From Linderina pennispora (lineage: Eukaryota; Kickxellomycota; Kickxellomycetes; Kickxellales; Kickxellaceae), in assembly GCF_002104995.1 (NCBI RefSeq), contig NW_024468253.1, forward strand, positions 1,240,001 through 1,304,000: a stretch of 64,000 nt of DNA, read 5' to 3'. Each line of letters starts with the position of its first letter. Positions within the stretch are counted from its first letter, which is position 1. Under the pieces are notes generated by a model, which saw nothing but the letters and a program-made list of their open reading frames with translations, ran no database searches and was not told where the DNA came from. The position numbers and the translations under genes were made by a program. Below, one piece after another: positions 11,513 to 23,267 of this stretch.

Positions 11513-12924
11513 ATGACAGTGGATTCTCTGTTTATTCTTAATAATGCCGGGTAAGCAGACGTTGAAATGCAATGGCCAACGGGAGCGCATCTACAACTTT
11601 CGCCACTTAAACCAAAACTGCCTCCTGCTTTAGAGCTCCGCTAATTCAGAAGCATTGGTGCGACGACCTGGCGATTCGGCGAGCGTCCCTAGTGGTGGTT
11701 CCCGCATTCACACGCTACCTGCACTCTGTTCCATCGTTCAGCGACGCCGAGCCTGTGTGGAGCTCACCACTGGACATGGTCTGTATTCACATTCAGCGCG
11801 GCGAGCTGATCTACCTCGGAGTCGTATCCCATGAGGCGCCGCCGCTGGAAGTGCTCGAATTGCTCGAGGGCATATCGCAGGCGCTGTCAGAGTACATCGG
11901 GAATTTGTCGGAGCTGACGGTGAAGGAAAACTTTGCAACAGTATACCAGGTGCTTAGCGAGATGGTGGACAGCGGCAGCGTGGTGACCACAGACATGTCG
12001 GTGCTGCGTGGCCTTGTGCCGGTGCCCAATATGGTGAACCGGATGATCGAGAACGTGTCGGGAATCGGGATCCGATCCGAAGTGAAGCCCGACATCAACA
12101 CATCGTCGATTCCGTGGCGGTCGCAGGGGATCAGGCACTCGTCCAACGAGTTTTTTGTCGATATTGTGGAGAAGATCGATGCCATCGTGGACAGCAGCGG
12201 GTCTGTGGTGGCGTATGATGTGTCGGGCGATCATCTCGTGCAAGTCCCGGACTGTCAGGCATGCCGGAGCTGCTGATGGTGATGAACCGGCCCGAGATCA
12301 TGGACGACGTCTCATTCCACCCATGCGTGAGGCTGGCCAAGTGGGAGTCCGAGCGTACGATCGCGTATGTGCCGCCTGACGGACAGTTCAAGCTTGGCTC
12401 GTTCCATGTCGGCATGGGTGCGTCGCCAGGATCACTGCCAGTGTACGTCCACGCCAGCTGCACTACACAGGGCGCCAACCAGCACACGATTGAGATCTCG
12501 GCAGAGGCAGGTCAGTGTGGTGGCAAGAGCGTCGAAAAGGTGCATGTAAGGGTGCCGCTCCCCTTGCAGGCATACAACACCCGTGTCCAGTGCAAGTCCG
12601 GCACATATACTGTAGATAATATCAGGCAGCCGCTTGTCAACTGGAATCTGAAGGCATTGAAAGGCCGGCGATCGAAGTGCTAGGCTGGTGATCCAGTACT
12701 CGACAAGGCCAGGCGGCGATGCGGCGACTAATGGCGGCGGCGCGAGCACGCCGTCGTCTATCACCGAGCCTACTGCATCGGCGGTGTTTGTTGACTTTGA
12801 GATTGCTGGGTTCTCGGCATCGTCACTCAAGGTCGACTCGCTGAAGATGTTACGGGAAGCGTACAAGATCTTCAAGGGCGTGCGGTACGTAACCAAGGCA
12901 GGGTCGTACCAGGTTCGGTTTTGA
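11513..12924 (+). CDS. APM3: AP-3 adaptor complex subunit mu
   Basis: Medium subunit of AP-3, which sorts cargo from Golgi/endosomes to the vacuole and reads YxxPhi signals through its mu-homology domain. Exon 1 (11513-11550) encodes MTVDSLFILNNAG. A GT-AG intron at 11551-11633 (83 bp, donor GTAAGC, acceptor TTTAG) joins to QKHWCDDL, matching the family's KHW motif near the N-terminus. The longin-like domain follows, then the linker IPWRSQGIRHSSNEFFVDIVEKID, and the mu-homology domain with LSGMPEL, DDVSFHPCVRLAKWESER and YVPPDGQFKL, all typical of AP-3 mu. The gene ends with GSYQVRF. Three single extra bases (near 12229, 12252 and 12665) break the frame. About 445 aa, near the usual length. 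Confidence 0.93.
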
Positions 12925-13211
12925 GAAAATGACCGTAGAGGGACTGCAATGGGGTTCAATATGAACAACTAAATTTCTGCAATCGAATATTTCCTGCTAC
13001 CCATTGTGCCAGAGAGTGTTTTGGTAGCGCCACCCATTTGGCCTGTGCCCGGTGGCCGCTCATTGGAAACTGTCAAGCCTCCCCTCTGCTGTGTTGACAC
13101 CGATTGTTTCCAACTGCTACAACAAACGGGAGATAGAATGTCGATATAGGGGCTCTTTGCAGTACAGTGCGAGGGTCGCGGTTCAGTCTGTTGCAAAGAC
13201 AACAGCCTGGG

Positions 13212-13217
13212 TATAAA
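13212..13217 (+). promoter_or_regulatory. TATA box of small secreted protein B
   Basis: TATAAA, 113 bp upstream of the ATG at 13330, with a C/T-rich leader between. The rest of the 405 bp gap after AP-3 mu shows no gene. Confidence 0.5.
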
Positions 13218-13329
13218 GGTCCGGCAGGCCCAGCAGTGCCCCACCTCTTGCTCCAGCAAGCTGCAAACCCCACCCCTTTACCCCTATTATTCATACGCAA
13301 CCCTCTCATTCCCTCAAGGCTACGATAAA

Positions 13330-13658
13330 ATGAAGTTCATCGCTGTTTCCGCACTTCTGGCTGCAGTCCTCTGCCGCCAACATAGACTTCGACTCGCCCG
13401 AGGCGGCCCAGTGTGCCACCAGGCACTGGGGCGAGATCGTCGATATCATCAACCCCAAGATCCCGTCCATGGAGCAGTATCTGCCGTCGGAAAAGATGGA
13501 GGAGGTGAAGGGCCTGTTGGACGGCAAGAAGGAGCTGTCGAAGGATCAGGCCTCCGTCGGCGGACTGGCTGAGCCGGGCTGCAAAGGTGATTTCGCCGGT
13601 GCTGCTGAACAGATTCGGCGGCGATATCATCTCCAAGTGCCTTGCGGAGCAAAAGTAA
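13330..13658 (+). CDS. unrecognised small secreted protein B (about 107 aa)
   Basis: Begins MKFIAVSALLAAVLAAN once one extra T (13372) is discounted: a short basic n-region and a hydrophobic core typical of a signal peptide. The mature part contains IDFDSPEAAQCATRHWGEI, a charged helix with YLPSEKMEEVKGLLDGKKEL, and ends SPVLLNRFGGDIISKCLAEQK. A second extra base lies at 13562. The two mature-region cysteines could form a disulphide. RHW and the C-terminal LNR..G..I..CL.E motif are shared with the protein at 10859. No known domain is recognised. Presumably secreted or in the secretory pathway. Confidence 0.7.
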
Positions 13659-13858
13659 TCTCCTTTATTTTTGAAAGACACCTTCATAAAATCACCCTGA
13701 AACATTACCATACGTGGTTGCAGATCACGTGTAGCCCTGCTCAGGCATTGTCTGTTTGATTCGATCCCTAGCGATTTTTTTGGCTTTGTTTTCGTCACCA
13801 GCAAGTGGTTTTGTTCGTTACTCCCTTCAATTTTAATTTCACATCCCAAACATAGCAA

Positions 13859-16800
13859 ATGACAAAGCGACGAGTGACTGCAGCGTCGACAATAGGCGAC
13901 GACATGAGCATACGGTACCCGCATGCGTTCACCAGTATGAGCATTAGTCCCTACAACCGCGATGTAGTGTTGGCATGGCCGCGCCGGGACTAGCCATTGT
14001 CGACCTTGAATTCCCGCTGTCTCCGCCGCGTCACAATACCGATCGACTCGGTGTGGAAGGTAGCCGGTGTGACATGGTGTCCCAGCACACAGCAGCACAG
14101 CTGGGTTGGGACGACAGTGAACCAGACGCTGCTGATATACGACCTAGCACACACTAGCAGCACGCCATTCCGCGTCTTAAAATCGCACCCGATGGCGATC
14201 ACAGGATATTGCCTGGGCGCCTAAGATTCCATCATGGATTGGTACGGCGTCGATAGACCCGATTATCAAGATCTGGGATGTGCGGCAGGACCAGAAGCCC
14301 ATGTGGTACTACTCGGAGTGGGAGTCGGTGGATTTGTTGGCGTTTAGCAACACGGAGATGACGAAGCTGGCGTCAGTGCATCGCAACAAGATCGCAGTGT
14401 GGGATATCCGCAATGGCTCGGCGCCAGGTGCAGACAGTGGACAATGCACATATGGACGACATCACCAGTATCTGCTGGCACCCATGGGAGAGCAACATTC
14501 TGCTGACAGGCAGCCAGGACAAGACCGTCAAGAAGCTAAGGCTCGACGGCAGCAGTGTGTCGGAAGTATACACGCACACATTCCCATACGAGGTCATGAA
14601 CGCAAAATTCACGCCGTTCGGCGAGGGGGTACTGGTCAAGCTCAAGGCGCCTGACAACAACATGCTGCTGGCGCGCGACAACGAGCAGATGGAGATTGTG
14701 CACAGGTTTGTCGGCCACACAGACCGCGTGCTGGCATCTGAGTGGCGGTCGCGCGGCGAGATCCGCATGGACGACGGCAGGAAAATCGATACGCGGGAAT
14801 TCCAGCTAGTGTCGTGGGGCCGCGATGAGGTGCTGCGCATGTGGTCCGTCAACGACAAGACCGTGGAGTCAGTCGGTAGCCACCCGGACCGAGGGGCACG
14901 TCAGAGTCTGGGCAATCCAGTCCCTTCGTTCTCGGCCAATTTCCTGGGGCCCGACCAGCTCCTGCACTTGATGGACCAGAAAATACTGCCGCGCGAGCTT
15001 CTCCAGGCAGTGGCAAAGAAGGCAGACCTGCGCGGCGCCGCAACGTTCCATGAGTTCATGAGCAAGGAAAATTTGCTCGACTCTCATATGCACAATACAG
15101 ACAGGTCTGGCAGGCTCGGCACCCAGGCTGCGGCAGCTCAGAGCCAACTTGTGCCTGGATCACGGCCGGCAAAACGCTGACGAGCACAGTAGCGACGACG
15201 ATGACGATGACTTCGAGACCGGGTATAGAGGCAGCACTTCGGTTGCTTCGTGGCGGGAAGAGGTCTACGCGATCATCAACGAAAAGTACTCACGATCAGG
15301 CACAATCGTGAACTCGGATGTATCGGTGGACGCCCGGCGGTGCATCCTTACCATCGGCGTACCATGGCTGACCAGCGACACCCTGCGCGTCAGGCTTGAT
15401 TTCCCCACATACTACCCGCAAAGCCCGCTGCATGTCGAGATCCAAAAGGCGGGACTCGTCTACGGAAACCGCGACACGATGCAGAACCGGGTCCGTGCAG
15501 ATTGCCAATACCTGCGCGCAGCTGCGCAAGCCAGCCCTAGAGCAGTGCCTGTACACCCTAGTCTCTCTGTACATTGCGGCAGTGCGTGCGCGCAACTCGC
15601 ACAACAAACTCTCAATGCTCAAGACCAGAAGACGTAGGCCGTCTGCCATCCCCGCCATCCCCGCTTGTGCCCGACACAGATGGATTTGACGATGCCCAGG
15701 GCAGGCTGGCCATGCATGCGGAGATGCCCAGGCACCTCAAGAGCCGCCTGACCCGCCGTAGCCTGAGCCGGGACACCAAGGAGTCGCCGGATATTGGCGC
15801 CCGCAGCATTTCGCCCGGACGGCTATCGGACGACAACAACTCTGTGCTGTCTGCGTATGGCGAAGACTATAACGACGCGATACAGCAACCGCGACGACAT
15901 GGGCGAGTATTCCGATCGACGACGACTATGACCTGCCCGGATTCGACGATGACGACGACTACGGCTCGTTTGACGGCGACATTGGCCTCGACGGCCTGCC
16001 AACATCATCCCGGCATGCCAGCAACCGGGACCGCTACGACCAATTCATCCCGTTCCCGCGCCTATGCGGCGGCGTGTTCTCGGGAGCTGGCAAGGCTTGT
16101 GTGTTTCTTCTCGTCCATATATCACGCCCGATACGTACCCAGAGCAGAGCGGATTTGGGACCGCTGAGCCCGGCAGACCGTGCCAAGCACCGTGAGGAAA
16201 TGTCGCAGGAATTGCGGGTGCAGAACAAGCCGCAGAGCATGATGCGGCTGCAGTTCTACCAGAGCCAGGTCCGGTTCGGCATCCAGAGCAGAGGCGCGTA
16301 TTTGCCCGACGACAGTGAGCAGACAGCACACAATATGAATAGCAGCGGCGGCGGCGGCCTCAACACGGGCATGGATGACTCGGATATGGAGGACCGTGGC
16401 GAAGACATGCCACAGTACTTTTTCCGCCCGCAGATCAGCCGGCCCACACACTCGATTCCTGGAAGCATTGCCTCCGAGAGCGCCTTTTTCCGGCCCATCA
16501 CCGCAGCCTCCACTGGTGGCGCAAATGCACGCAACGACAGCGGCGTTGGAAACATGGTGCTTCTGTGCAATGTGCCGCAGGACCACTCGGCCAGCTTCAA
16601 GCTAGCAGGTCTGTTCGTGCTGACCGGTCCCAGCATTGAGTGGGTGTGCCAGCACAATGCGTCGATCGCCAGGCTCAATGGACGGCCCGAGCTGGCGCAT
16701 GTGTGGGAGCTGATGGGATCCCTGTTGGCTGCCGACAAGGACATCCTGCCATTGCCCGGCCAGCAGCTGTGGGGCGGCCACCCAGCTGTGCAGGCGTGGA

Positions 16801-18998
16801 TCGAGGCTACCATGCGCTCATACGAGCACCGCGGTGACGTGCAGACACTAGCGCTACTGTCGTGTGTGATGAGCATGTCGATTGCCGAGACCAAGCTGCA
16901 CAAAACTGTAGCTATCGAGTCGCCGCTCCAGTCCAGTCCTCACAGTGAGCCACAGCAGGATCGGCCGCCGTGGATGCGCGAACAGGGCACGCCATTCTCT
17001 GCCTTTGGCAAGCGCTGTCAGTGGGGCACTGGTTGACATATCTGAGTCCGGCTCAGGCACTGCCTCGCGCAGCGTGTCGTTCCTGCCTGGCTCATACGAG
17101 CATGGCGGCAGTTTGCTGTGCACCCATCCGCCCAATACGACCGACCAGATGGACGGCCCAATGTCGCTTGGGTCGGACGACCAGCTGGTCAACTCTTCTG
17201 TACCGTCAGCAGCCATTTACCAGGATGAAGCTGCGCGGGCTCACCATTGACCGCGTCCGGACTGTGCGCGAGGGCCGGGTGTCTGCCGCAGGCCTGGCCC
17301 ACTTTCTTGCCAGCAGCGTGGCATCGCATCCGTTCTCGCAGCAGTCGCTCTCTGCCCTGTCGTACAGTGCCGGGCTCTCCACCCCACCACTGGCAGCCGC
17401 CAACTACCGGTCGCCCTCATTGGACATGGAGCCAGCGTCGACTGATATTATCGAGGAGCTGGACAGTGAGGAGATCAAGCAGCACGAGCGGCTCATGTCT
17501 ATGGGTATCGACGACCTGTCGGTGGCAAGGCCGCCGGAGCAAAGCGAGCAGAGCGATATTCCAAGTGAGCCAGTGACGGAAAATACACTTGCCATCCATC
17601 GCTCCAAAACCACCCAGCCCGAAATCGCCGGCAAGCGCCGCACATCAATTCAGACCAGCAACGACCAGGACGGCTCTGAGACGCTCTGGCGCAGGCTGCG
17701 CGAAAACGTGCTTGGTCGAGTGCCGACCAACCGCCATGACGACAAGGACTGGCAGGGACTCGGATGACCTGGACACCCATGGCTCGCCATCGACTCCGGG
17801 TGGCCACGACCACAGCTACTTTGACCTGTTGACAGGCAGCCGGAAACGCCTGCATGAGGCGATCGGTCCCGAGCTGGTGCGGCCATGGGATCTGATGCAT
17901 TTGTGGATGCCCTTGGACTCCAAATTCCAGGACGTCACGTTCCTGCGCACCAAGCGCGCCTACGAGCACCCGCGCACAAAAGTGGTTATTCACGAGCCGG
18001 CTTGAGTCCGGACAGTGCGGCAGACACTTTAGTTCCAGACAGCTACCGCCAGCACACTGTGTACCTGGACCACTGGAAGATCATGTACGCCCAGATCCTG
18101 TACATGTGGCAGATGGACGTCAAGGCCGTCGAGGTATTAAAGTGCATCCAGAACCCCGATCTTCTGCAAATCTACAACAGCATCGCGTGCCAGCCCAGCG
18201 TGCCCAAGCACGACAACATGGCGCGCATAGGCAACCCCGTGCTGGCTGAGAAGATCCGCGGCCAGCGCTCGTACTCGAGCGTGCTTCTTGAGGGACTGGT
18301 CAAGAAAACGGGTCCTGAGCAGAAGAGGAACAGCCGGCCAAATACCCCCAGTGCAGAGATCTCGGGCGCTCCCTGGCTCAGTTGCGCATGGTGCCACGAG
18401 TACGTTCACGGGCGCGCATTGATCTGCCACGCCTGCGGTCATGGCGGCCACCAGGAGCACATGCTGAAGTGGTTCAAGACCGTGCTCCAGCAGATACGCA
18501 AGAGCGGCCTCAGCCCTGCCCACATTGGCGGCTACTCTGCCGACGCCTTACCAGTGCAGCACGTCCTGTCAGATAACTCTGCGGGCGCATCATCGGCGCC
18601 CAGTGGACTCGCCAGCCGGATCAATACCGCCGGCAATACCCGCACGCATACGCGAAACCCGACATTGTCCGCGGACGTCCTGCCTGCCGTGACTATATCG
18701 CCGGCTCCTGGGTCGGTTGTGTCTGTGAATATGCCATCGGATGCCGAGTGTGATAGCGACGATAGCAGCAGCGTTGACTCGACTGACCAGTCCAGTCCGG
18801 AACGACAGCTTGCTGTCGGTGCACGAGCAATTGCCGTTTGATTCGTTTGCCGAAAACATGATGATGGCAGACATGGACAGTGTTGCCACCCCCGACGACT
18901 TGCCGTGCCAGCCATGGGCATCGGATCTGGTTGCTATCCCGACCTGCCCTGCTGGCTGTGGCTGCAACTGCCTGCTGGAGTCCCGCAACGTCATGTAA
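13859..18998 (+). CDS. WDR59: WDR59/Sea3 (Mtc5) homologue, GATOR2/SEACAT subunit
   Basis: Scaffold subunit of the vacuole/lysosome-associated complex that relays amino-acid status to TORC1. Domains in order: an N-terminal WD40 propeller (about 13859-14900, with IIKIWDVRQDQKP, SICWHPWESNILLTGSQDKTVK and LVSWGRDEVLRMWSV), an acidic linker, an RWD domain (about 15240-15620, with LRVRLDFPTYYPQSPLHVEI), a long linker region, a helical segment with HWKIMYAQILYMWQMDVKAVEVLK, and the C-terminal zinc domain (CAWCHEYVHGRALICHACGHGGHQEHM, then CPAGCGCNCLLES), which is diagnostic for WDR59. About ten single-base frameshifts interrupt it, as in neighbouring genes. It ends 20 bp from the convergent YbaK-domain gene. 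Confidence 0.92.
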
Positions 18999-19018
18999 TA
19001 CAAGCCTATTAATGTATT

Positions 19019-19690
19019 TTACTCTTGAACTGGAACCGAAATGTCCGCCACATGGCACTGGGTCGCCTCAATGAACGTCTGCGTAGGCATTGCCAGCTTG
19101 TAATCAATATCGCCCGCTCCACACCAAAACACCGCCGGACTGAGAGTGGTAATGGACTTTGACAGCTACAATTGGCAGCGGCCTTTTCATGCCAATCGGG
19201 CACACGCCGTTATTGCCGAACCCGGTCAGTTCCAGCGCATCGTCTGGGTTTGCCAGCCGGAAGTTGTAGTGCTTCCTAGCCACAACATTCCCATCCAGCT
19301 CCCTCACAAAGTCCGTCAAGGCACCAGTGTTAATTGTCTGCACATATTGGACGATGACGCAGTAGTATTTGCTCCCAACGCCCTTGAACCGCTTGTTCTC
19401 GAACACCACCGACTTGCACAGGTGCTGGGGGCTCGGCGCCGCCATCGATCAGTGCCCGGGTCGGCAATGCCCACGAGTAGAACGTCGATGGGACGTGGAA
19501 TATGCGTGCCTTGTCTGAGATCTTGAGGTCATGCAATGCCTGCACAACTGCCCGAACGGTCTCGGGCTGTTTGTCATCGGTCCGTGCAGGCCTGCGCCTG
19601 CTCGATAAATTGCCGGATGTAGAGCGCGCTGACTTTGGGTGAGCTGAGGATTTCTGACACCTGAGCGCTTACTGACAGCAGTCCGTCCAT
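19019..19690 (-). CDS. YbaK/aminoacyl-tRNA deacylase-domain protein
   Basis: Putative trans-editing factor that hydrolyses mischarged tRNA. The start ATG (19688-19690) gives MDGLLSVSAQVSEILSSPKV, followed by a helical N-terminus. Core motifs are CKSVVFENKRFKG, YYCVIVQYVQTINTGAL, KHYNFRLANPDDALELTGF and NNGVCPIGM. The last two match the substrate-pocket region of eukaryotic YbaK-like proteins. The end (AVFWCGAGDIDYKLAMPT, then QTFIEATQ) lies in another frame. Extra bases near 19579, one between about 19445 and 19470, and one near 19155 break the frame. About 220 aa. The specific tRNA substrate cannot be told. Confidence 0.8.
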
Positions 19691-19975
19691 AACTATGCCT
19701 TGTTCAAACAAAAAAAAAAAGCCGGCTACTTTTCACTAACTTTCTTGAGAGAATGAAATATAAATTGGCCGAAGCTGCTCGTGCCAGCTCCGTGGCCCCA
19801 TTCGCGATACTGCCTGCTAATCTTGCCAACCAGTATTTTATGGAGCTCTTGATCCCCCCGTCTCTTGGAGTGAATTTGTCAGCCCCCTGCTTACGTTTCT
19901 GATGCTGGGAGCCTCTGCGGAGACGCCGTGTCCGGACGGACAATTTAGCATTTTCGCGATGCTTGGCATTCTTGG

Positions 19976-19983
19976 TATAAAAA
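19976..19983 (+). promoter_or_regulatory. TATA box of MAPEG gene 1
   Basis: TATAAAAA, 78-85 bp upstream of the ATG at 20061, within ggtataaaaagttgg. The same 15 bases surround the TATA box of the aquaglyceroporin at 33668. Confidence 0.6.
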
Positions 19984-20060
19984 GTTGGCACGTTCCTGCT
20001 GCAAGTCAGGGGGACCTTAGACCTCCCCCTTTTTCTCACACTTCTCTATACCAAAAAAAA

Positions 20061-20507
20061 ATGGCTATTGTTATCGGAACCAACTTCGGATACTGCGTCA
20101 TGGCCGCGGCCGCCATGTGCGTGCAGTGCTTCTTCGAGGGCACTCGGGTCGTTGCCGCCCGCAAGAAGTACAATGTCCAGTATCCGGACAACGGCGGCGG
20201 CCGGTATTCTGACAAGCTCAAGGACGAGGACTGGGTAGCCTTCAACAACGTCAAGCGCGTCAGCGATAACTACTCGGAGCAGATCGGCATGGTTCTGTCG
20301 GTGCTGATTCTCGCCGGTCTGTACCAGCCCAAGCTCGCTGCCTCATTCGGCGCCTCCTATGTTGTCGGCCGCTTCCTGTACTCGATGGGCTATCGCAGCA
20401 AGGGTCCCAAGGGCCGCATGGCTGGCGCCCTGCTTATGACCATGTCTTTCCTTGGCCTGGTCCTGACTGCTGGCTACAACTCGGTGACCACCACCCTGCT
20501 CGCCTAA
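20061..20507 (+). CDS. MAPEG family protein (microsomal glutathione S-transferase 3-like), copy 1
   Basis: Four-helix integral membrane protein of 148 aa, presumably a glutathione-dependent transferase/peroxidase in ER or outer mitochondrial membrane. Helix 1 follows MAIVIGTNFGYCVMAAAAMC. The inter-helix segment carries FNNVKRVSDNYSEQIGMVLS (family: FN..QR.H.N..E), then YVVGRFLYSMGYRSKGPKGRMAG, matching the MGST3 R-x-Y...GY..G.P..R..G block. The usual N of RAHQN is present (DN). Uninterrupted frame. The start is immediately after an A-rich leader. Tandem with a second copy 239 bp downstream. Confidence 0.88.
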   Translation: MAIVIGTNFGYCVMAAAAMCVQCFFEGTRVVAARKKYNVQYPDNGGGRYSDKLKDEDWVAFNNVKRVSDNYSEQIGMVLSVLILAGLYQPKLAASFGASYVVGRFLYSMGYRSKGPKGRMAGALLMTMSFLGLVLTAGYNSVTTTLLA

Positions 20508-20746
20508 GTTCTAAAGACTGCATTTTATATTAAAACTATTTCCCCCGCATGGAATGGACTGGGTCTGGCTCCAGAATGTATGCTGTTTCAGTGGAACCCT
20601 TTGCGCAGATTGCGGGGGAGAGAGAGAGGACAAAGTTCGAGACGCAAGAGAGCGGACTCAAGAACCAATGCCATCCTGCATCTGGCCAACCCTTGCCTCT
20701 CTAGTTATCTCGTTTTACTGAATCCTGTCGCTTTCATCATCTCACC

Positions 20747-21193
20747 ATGAGTATCGTTATCGGAACCAACTACGTCTGGAACATTGTTGCTGCCTCTGTT
20801 CTGAATCTGCAGGCTGCCTCGTTTGTCTGGTGCGCGATCAAGCAGAAAAAGAGGCTTGATCTGCCCCACCACGCCAGCGTTGGAAGCCGCGAAACCGAGA
20901 AGCTCTCGGATGAGGACAACGAGGAGTTTACACGCTTCCAAACTGTCAAGGACTCGTACCTGGAGTATCTGCCCATTGTCCAGAGCTCAGTGCTCCTCGG
21001 TGGGCTATTCTTCCCCAAGGTATCTGCGTACGCCAGCCTCGGATACATCGTCGGCCGACTGCTCTACAGTATTGGGTACATAAAGTCTGGTCCAGACGGC
21101 AAGAAGCTTGGCGATGCCCTGATATGTCCCTCGATCATCACGCTGTTTGGTGCAACATTCTATGGAAGCATCAAGGCCCTTGGCTTTGTCTAG
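20747..21193 (+). CDS. MAPEG family protein (microsomal glutathione S-transferase 3-like), copy 2
   Basis: Also 148 aa. It starts MSIVIGTNYVWNIVAASVLN, matching copy 1, with four hydrophobic segments and the block YIVGRLLYSIGYIKSGPDGKKLGD. It differs in the first loop (FTRFQTVKDSYLEYLPIVQS), where the Asn of the glutathione-binding region is replaced by Ser in SYLE. It may thus have changed activity, which is inference. Uninterrupted frame. Confidence 0.85.
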   Translation: MSIVIGTNYVWNIVAASVLNLQAASFVWCAIKQKKRLDLPHHASVGSRETEKLSDEDNEEFTRFQTVKDSYLEYLPIVQSSVLLGGLFFPKVSAYASLGYIVGRLLYSIGYIKSGPDGKKLGDALICPSIITLFGATFYGSIKALGFV

Positions 21194-21301
21194 TCCGCTT
21201 GCTTGTAGGCCTGTCTGCAGACCCCCAGTAGATTGAAGCTCGGCCCTGAGTTTGTCATTAGAAATATTTTAGACTACGCAAAAATGAAGTATTGGATATC
21301 G

Positions 21302-23267
21302 TTACTCCATGATCATGTCGATCATTAAAAGTGGGTGCAACGGAGTGGCAGGCAGTGACGGCGACGTTCCCTTTAGCGTCGCTGCGTTTGGTATATATGC
21401 CGTGTCGTTTGACTCGAGTGAGATCCCCGACATCATCGTTGAGCGCTTGCCAATGGTAGACGCTCTGCGCGGAAGCGCCGACCAGGTCGACACATGGCCA
21501 TCTGTATTTTTGAAAGACGTCATAACTGCCTCCAGCTTGGGTCGGATACGGTCAGAGCCAGCTGACATGGACAGCACCGACACTCGATGGCAGGATGCGC
21601 GCTGGCCGCTCCCTTGCTGCGGAGTTGACCTGGGTACACCATTTGGTATCACGTCATTCGGATCCGGCTCGATGCCGCTGATAAGGCAGCGCAGCCCTGC
21701 ACGGTCAGCATCGATGTGATAGAATTCGCGCAAACGGGACAGGAAGGTTTTCGAGTAATAGCAGCCATGGGGCGGCGGTGCAGGCAGCTGCGGAAGTGCG
21801 TGGAGATGGCGAGTCGCCGAAACTTAGTGAGGCTGCTCTGGTTAGCGGTGAACCAAGCCGAGGCTGTCCAGTCGACGCCGGCAGACCTGAGAGCAGATCA
21901 GCAACGCTCCATGAGGGCTCAAGACGAGCCACAGACATGATACGCGGCGTCGACAGCGTGGTGAGATGCCCCATTCCAGAAACTGTCCTGCGTGGAATAA
22001 ACTGGTTTAGCTTGTTGCCCAAATCAACAATACTCCGTCCTCGGCGAAGACTTGGATCCTCGGCACCCCATGCAGGTTCGAGGATCGTGTCAGCATCTGT
22101 CCTAGAGCTGGTCGATGGCTCGCGACGCGCAAATGAGTAGATGCTGGAGCGTTTGCTGTATATTGGCGGTGAGGCAATTGTGAAGCGAGACTCGGGGCTG
22201 GCATTGTCTGGGAGCACCCGGGACGCAACAGGAATTGGAATGCGCACTTGTGCCCGCTTTGTCTGCCCCCAGTTCGAGCTTGAATGCAGAGTCAGCAAAA
22301 CATAGTATGTAATGCGCAGATAGCCGGTCTCGTGCATGACTGACACATTTGTCGGCAGCATCGTGTGCAAATGGCCATAGTACGTTGATCCACCCCGTGC
22401 CCGTCGGCTGTTCATATGCTCAGCGCAAAGGTCTGGGACAACAACACTGTCGCGTCCAAAGTACATGTCGGAGGCTGTCGATAGCAGTCGCTCGGTTGAC
22501 CAGAGTCGTCTGCCCAAGTCCATCAGCTCCTCGCTTGGGTCACTCGGGAGTTGCGGATAGAAGCAGTCTGTCTGCTCAACCAATACATACTGCGCCTTGC
22601 GAAGCGTGCGGTTCCCAGTCAGCCGGAGCTGGAAATCGACGCTGTCACCAGGAGCAAATGCCTGCTGTATTCCCATTGCCTGCAAATGGTACACCCATGA
22701 GCCACTGTGATCAAGCGCGTTGTCGCAAAACCTGTAGCGCGCGTTTGGATCGACCGTGTCAAATGGGGAAATGGTTTCAGGAACAAATATGACATTGTGG
22801 GTGGTTGTCTGCAGCGGGTCTCGAACGCCACGACTGCCAATGATCCTAGCTGAAAGTGTGTATTTGATCTCGTACTCGTCAGCAACTTTGCTCATGGGGT
22901 AATTCACCCGTCCAAATTCGCACGAAAAGTGAAACGCATATATGCCAGGTTGCAGGGTACTTGTCTGGCGGAACTTTGGATCGCCCCAGAGCACTGCTGT
23001 TTGATTGAAATACACCTTCTTCACTGACTGCTGCCTCGTCATGTGGGGATATGCCGGGTTGATGTTCACTGTCAGGGATGTCGGTGCTAGTGTAATGCGC
23101 TCAGTTCCTGTGAATGTGATCGTTATTGCTGCGGCGGGATACGGCTGTGTCAGCTGCATATAAACAACACCAGGTAGTGTGGATTTCGGTCCACATTTTG
23201 GAAGCCCGCCGGAAGTAAAGGTTGGGAACCGAATCTCAAACACAGTGTCATCCATGGCGCAGTGCAT
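21302..23267 (-). CDS. arrestin-related trafficking adaptor, copy 1
   Basis: Alpha-arrestin that would recruit a Nedd4/Rsp5 ubiquitin ligase to membrane transporters. The main frame (21705-23267, 520 aa) begins MHCAMDDTVFEIRFPTFTSG (MDDTVFE at 23255 is an alternative start). The arrestin N-domain carries GVVYMQLTQPYPAAAITITF and PGIYAFHFSCEF, and the C-domain QAFAPGDSVDFQLRLTGNRT. A PPIY (PPxY) motif for WW domains lies in the Ser-rich tail at about 22144-22155. Near 21720 the frame may shift into a further 140-residue Ser/Thr-rich tail ending at 21302. That extension has no recognised domain and is less certain. Confidence 0.8.
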
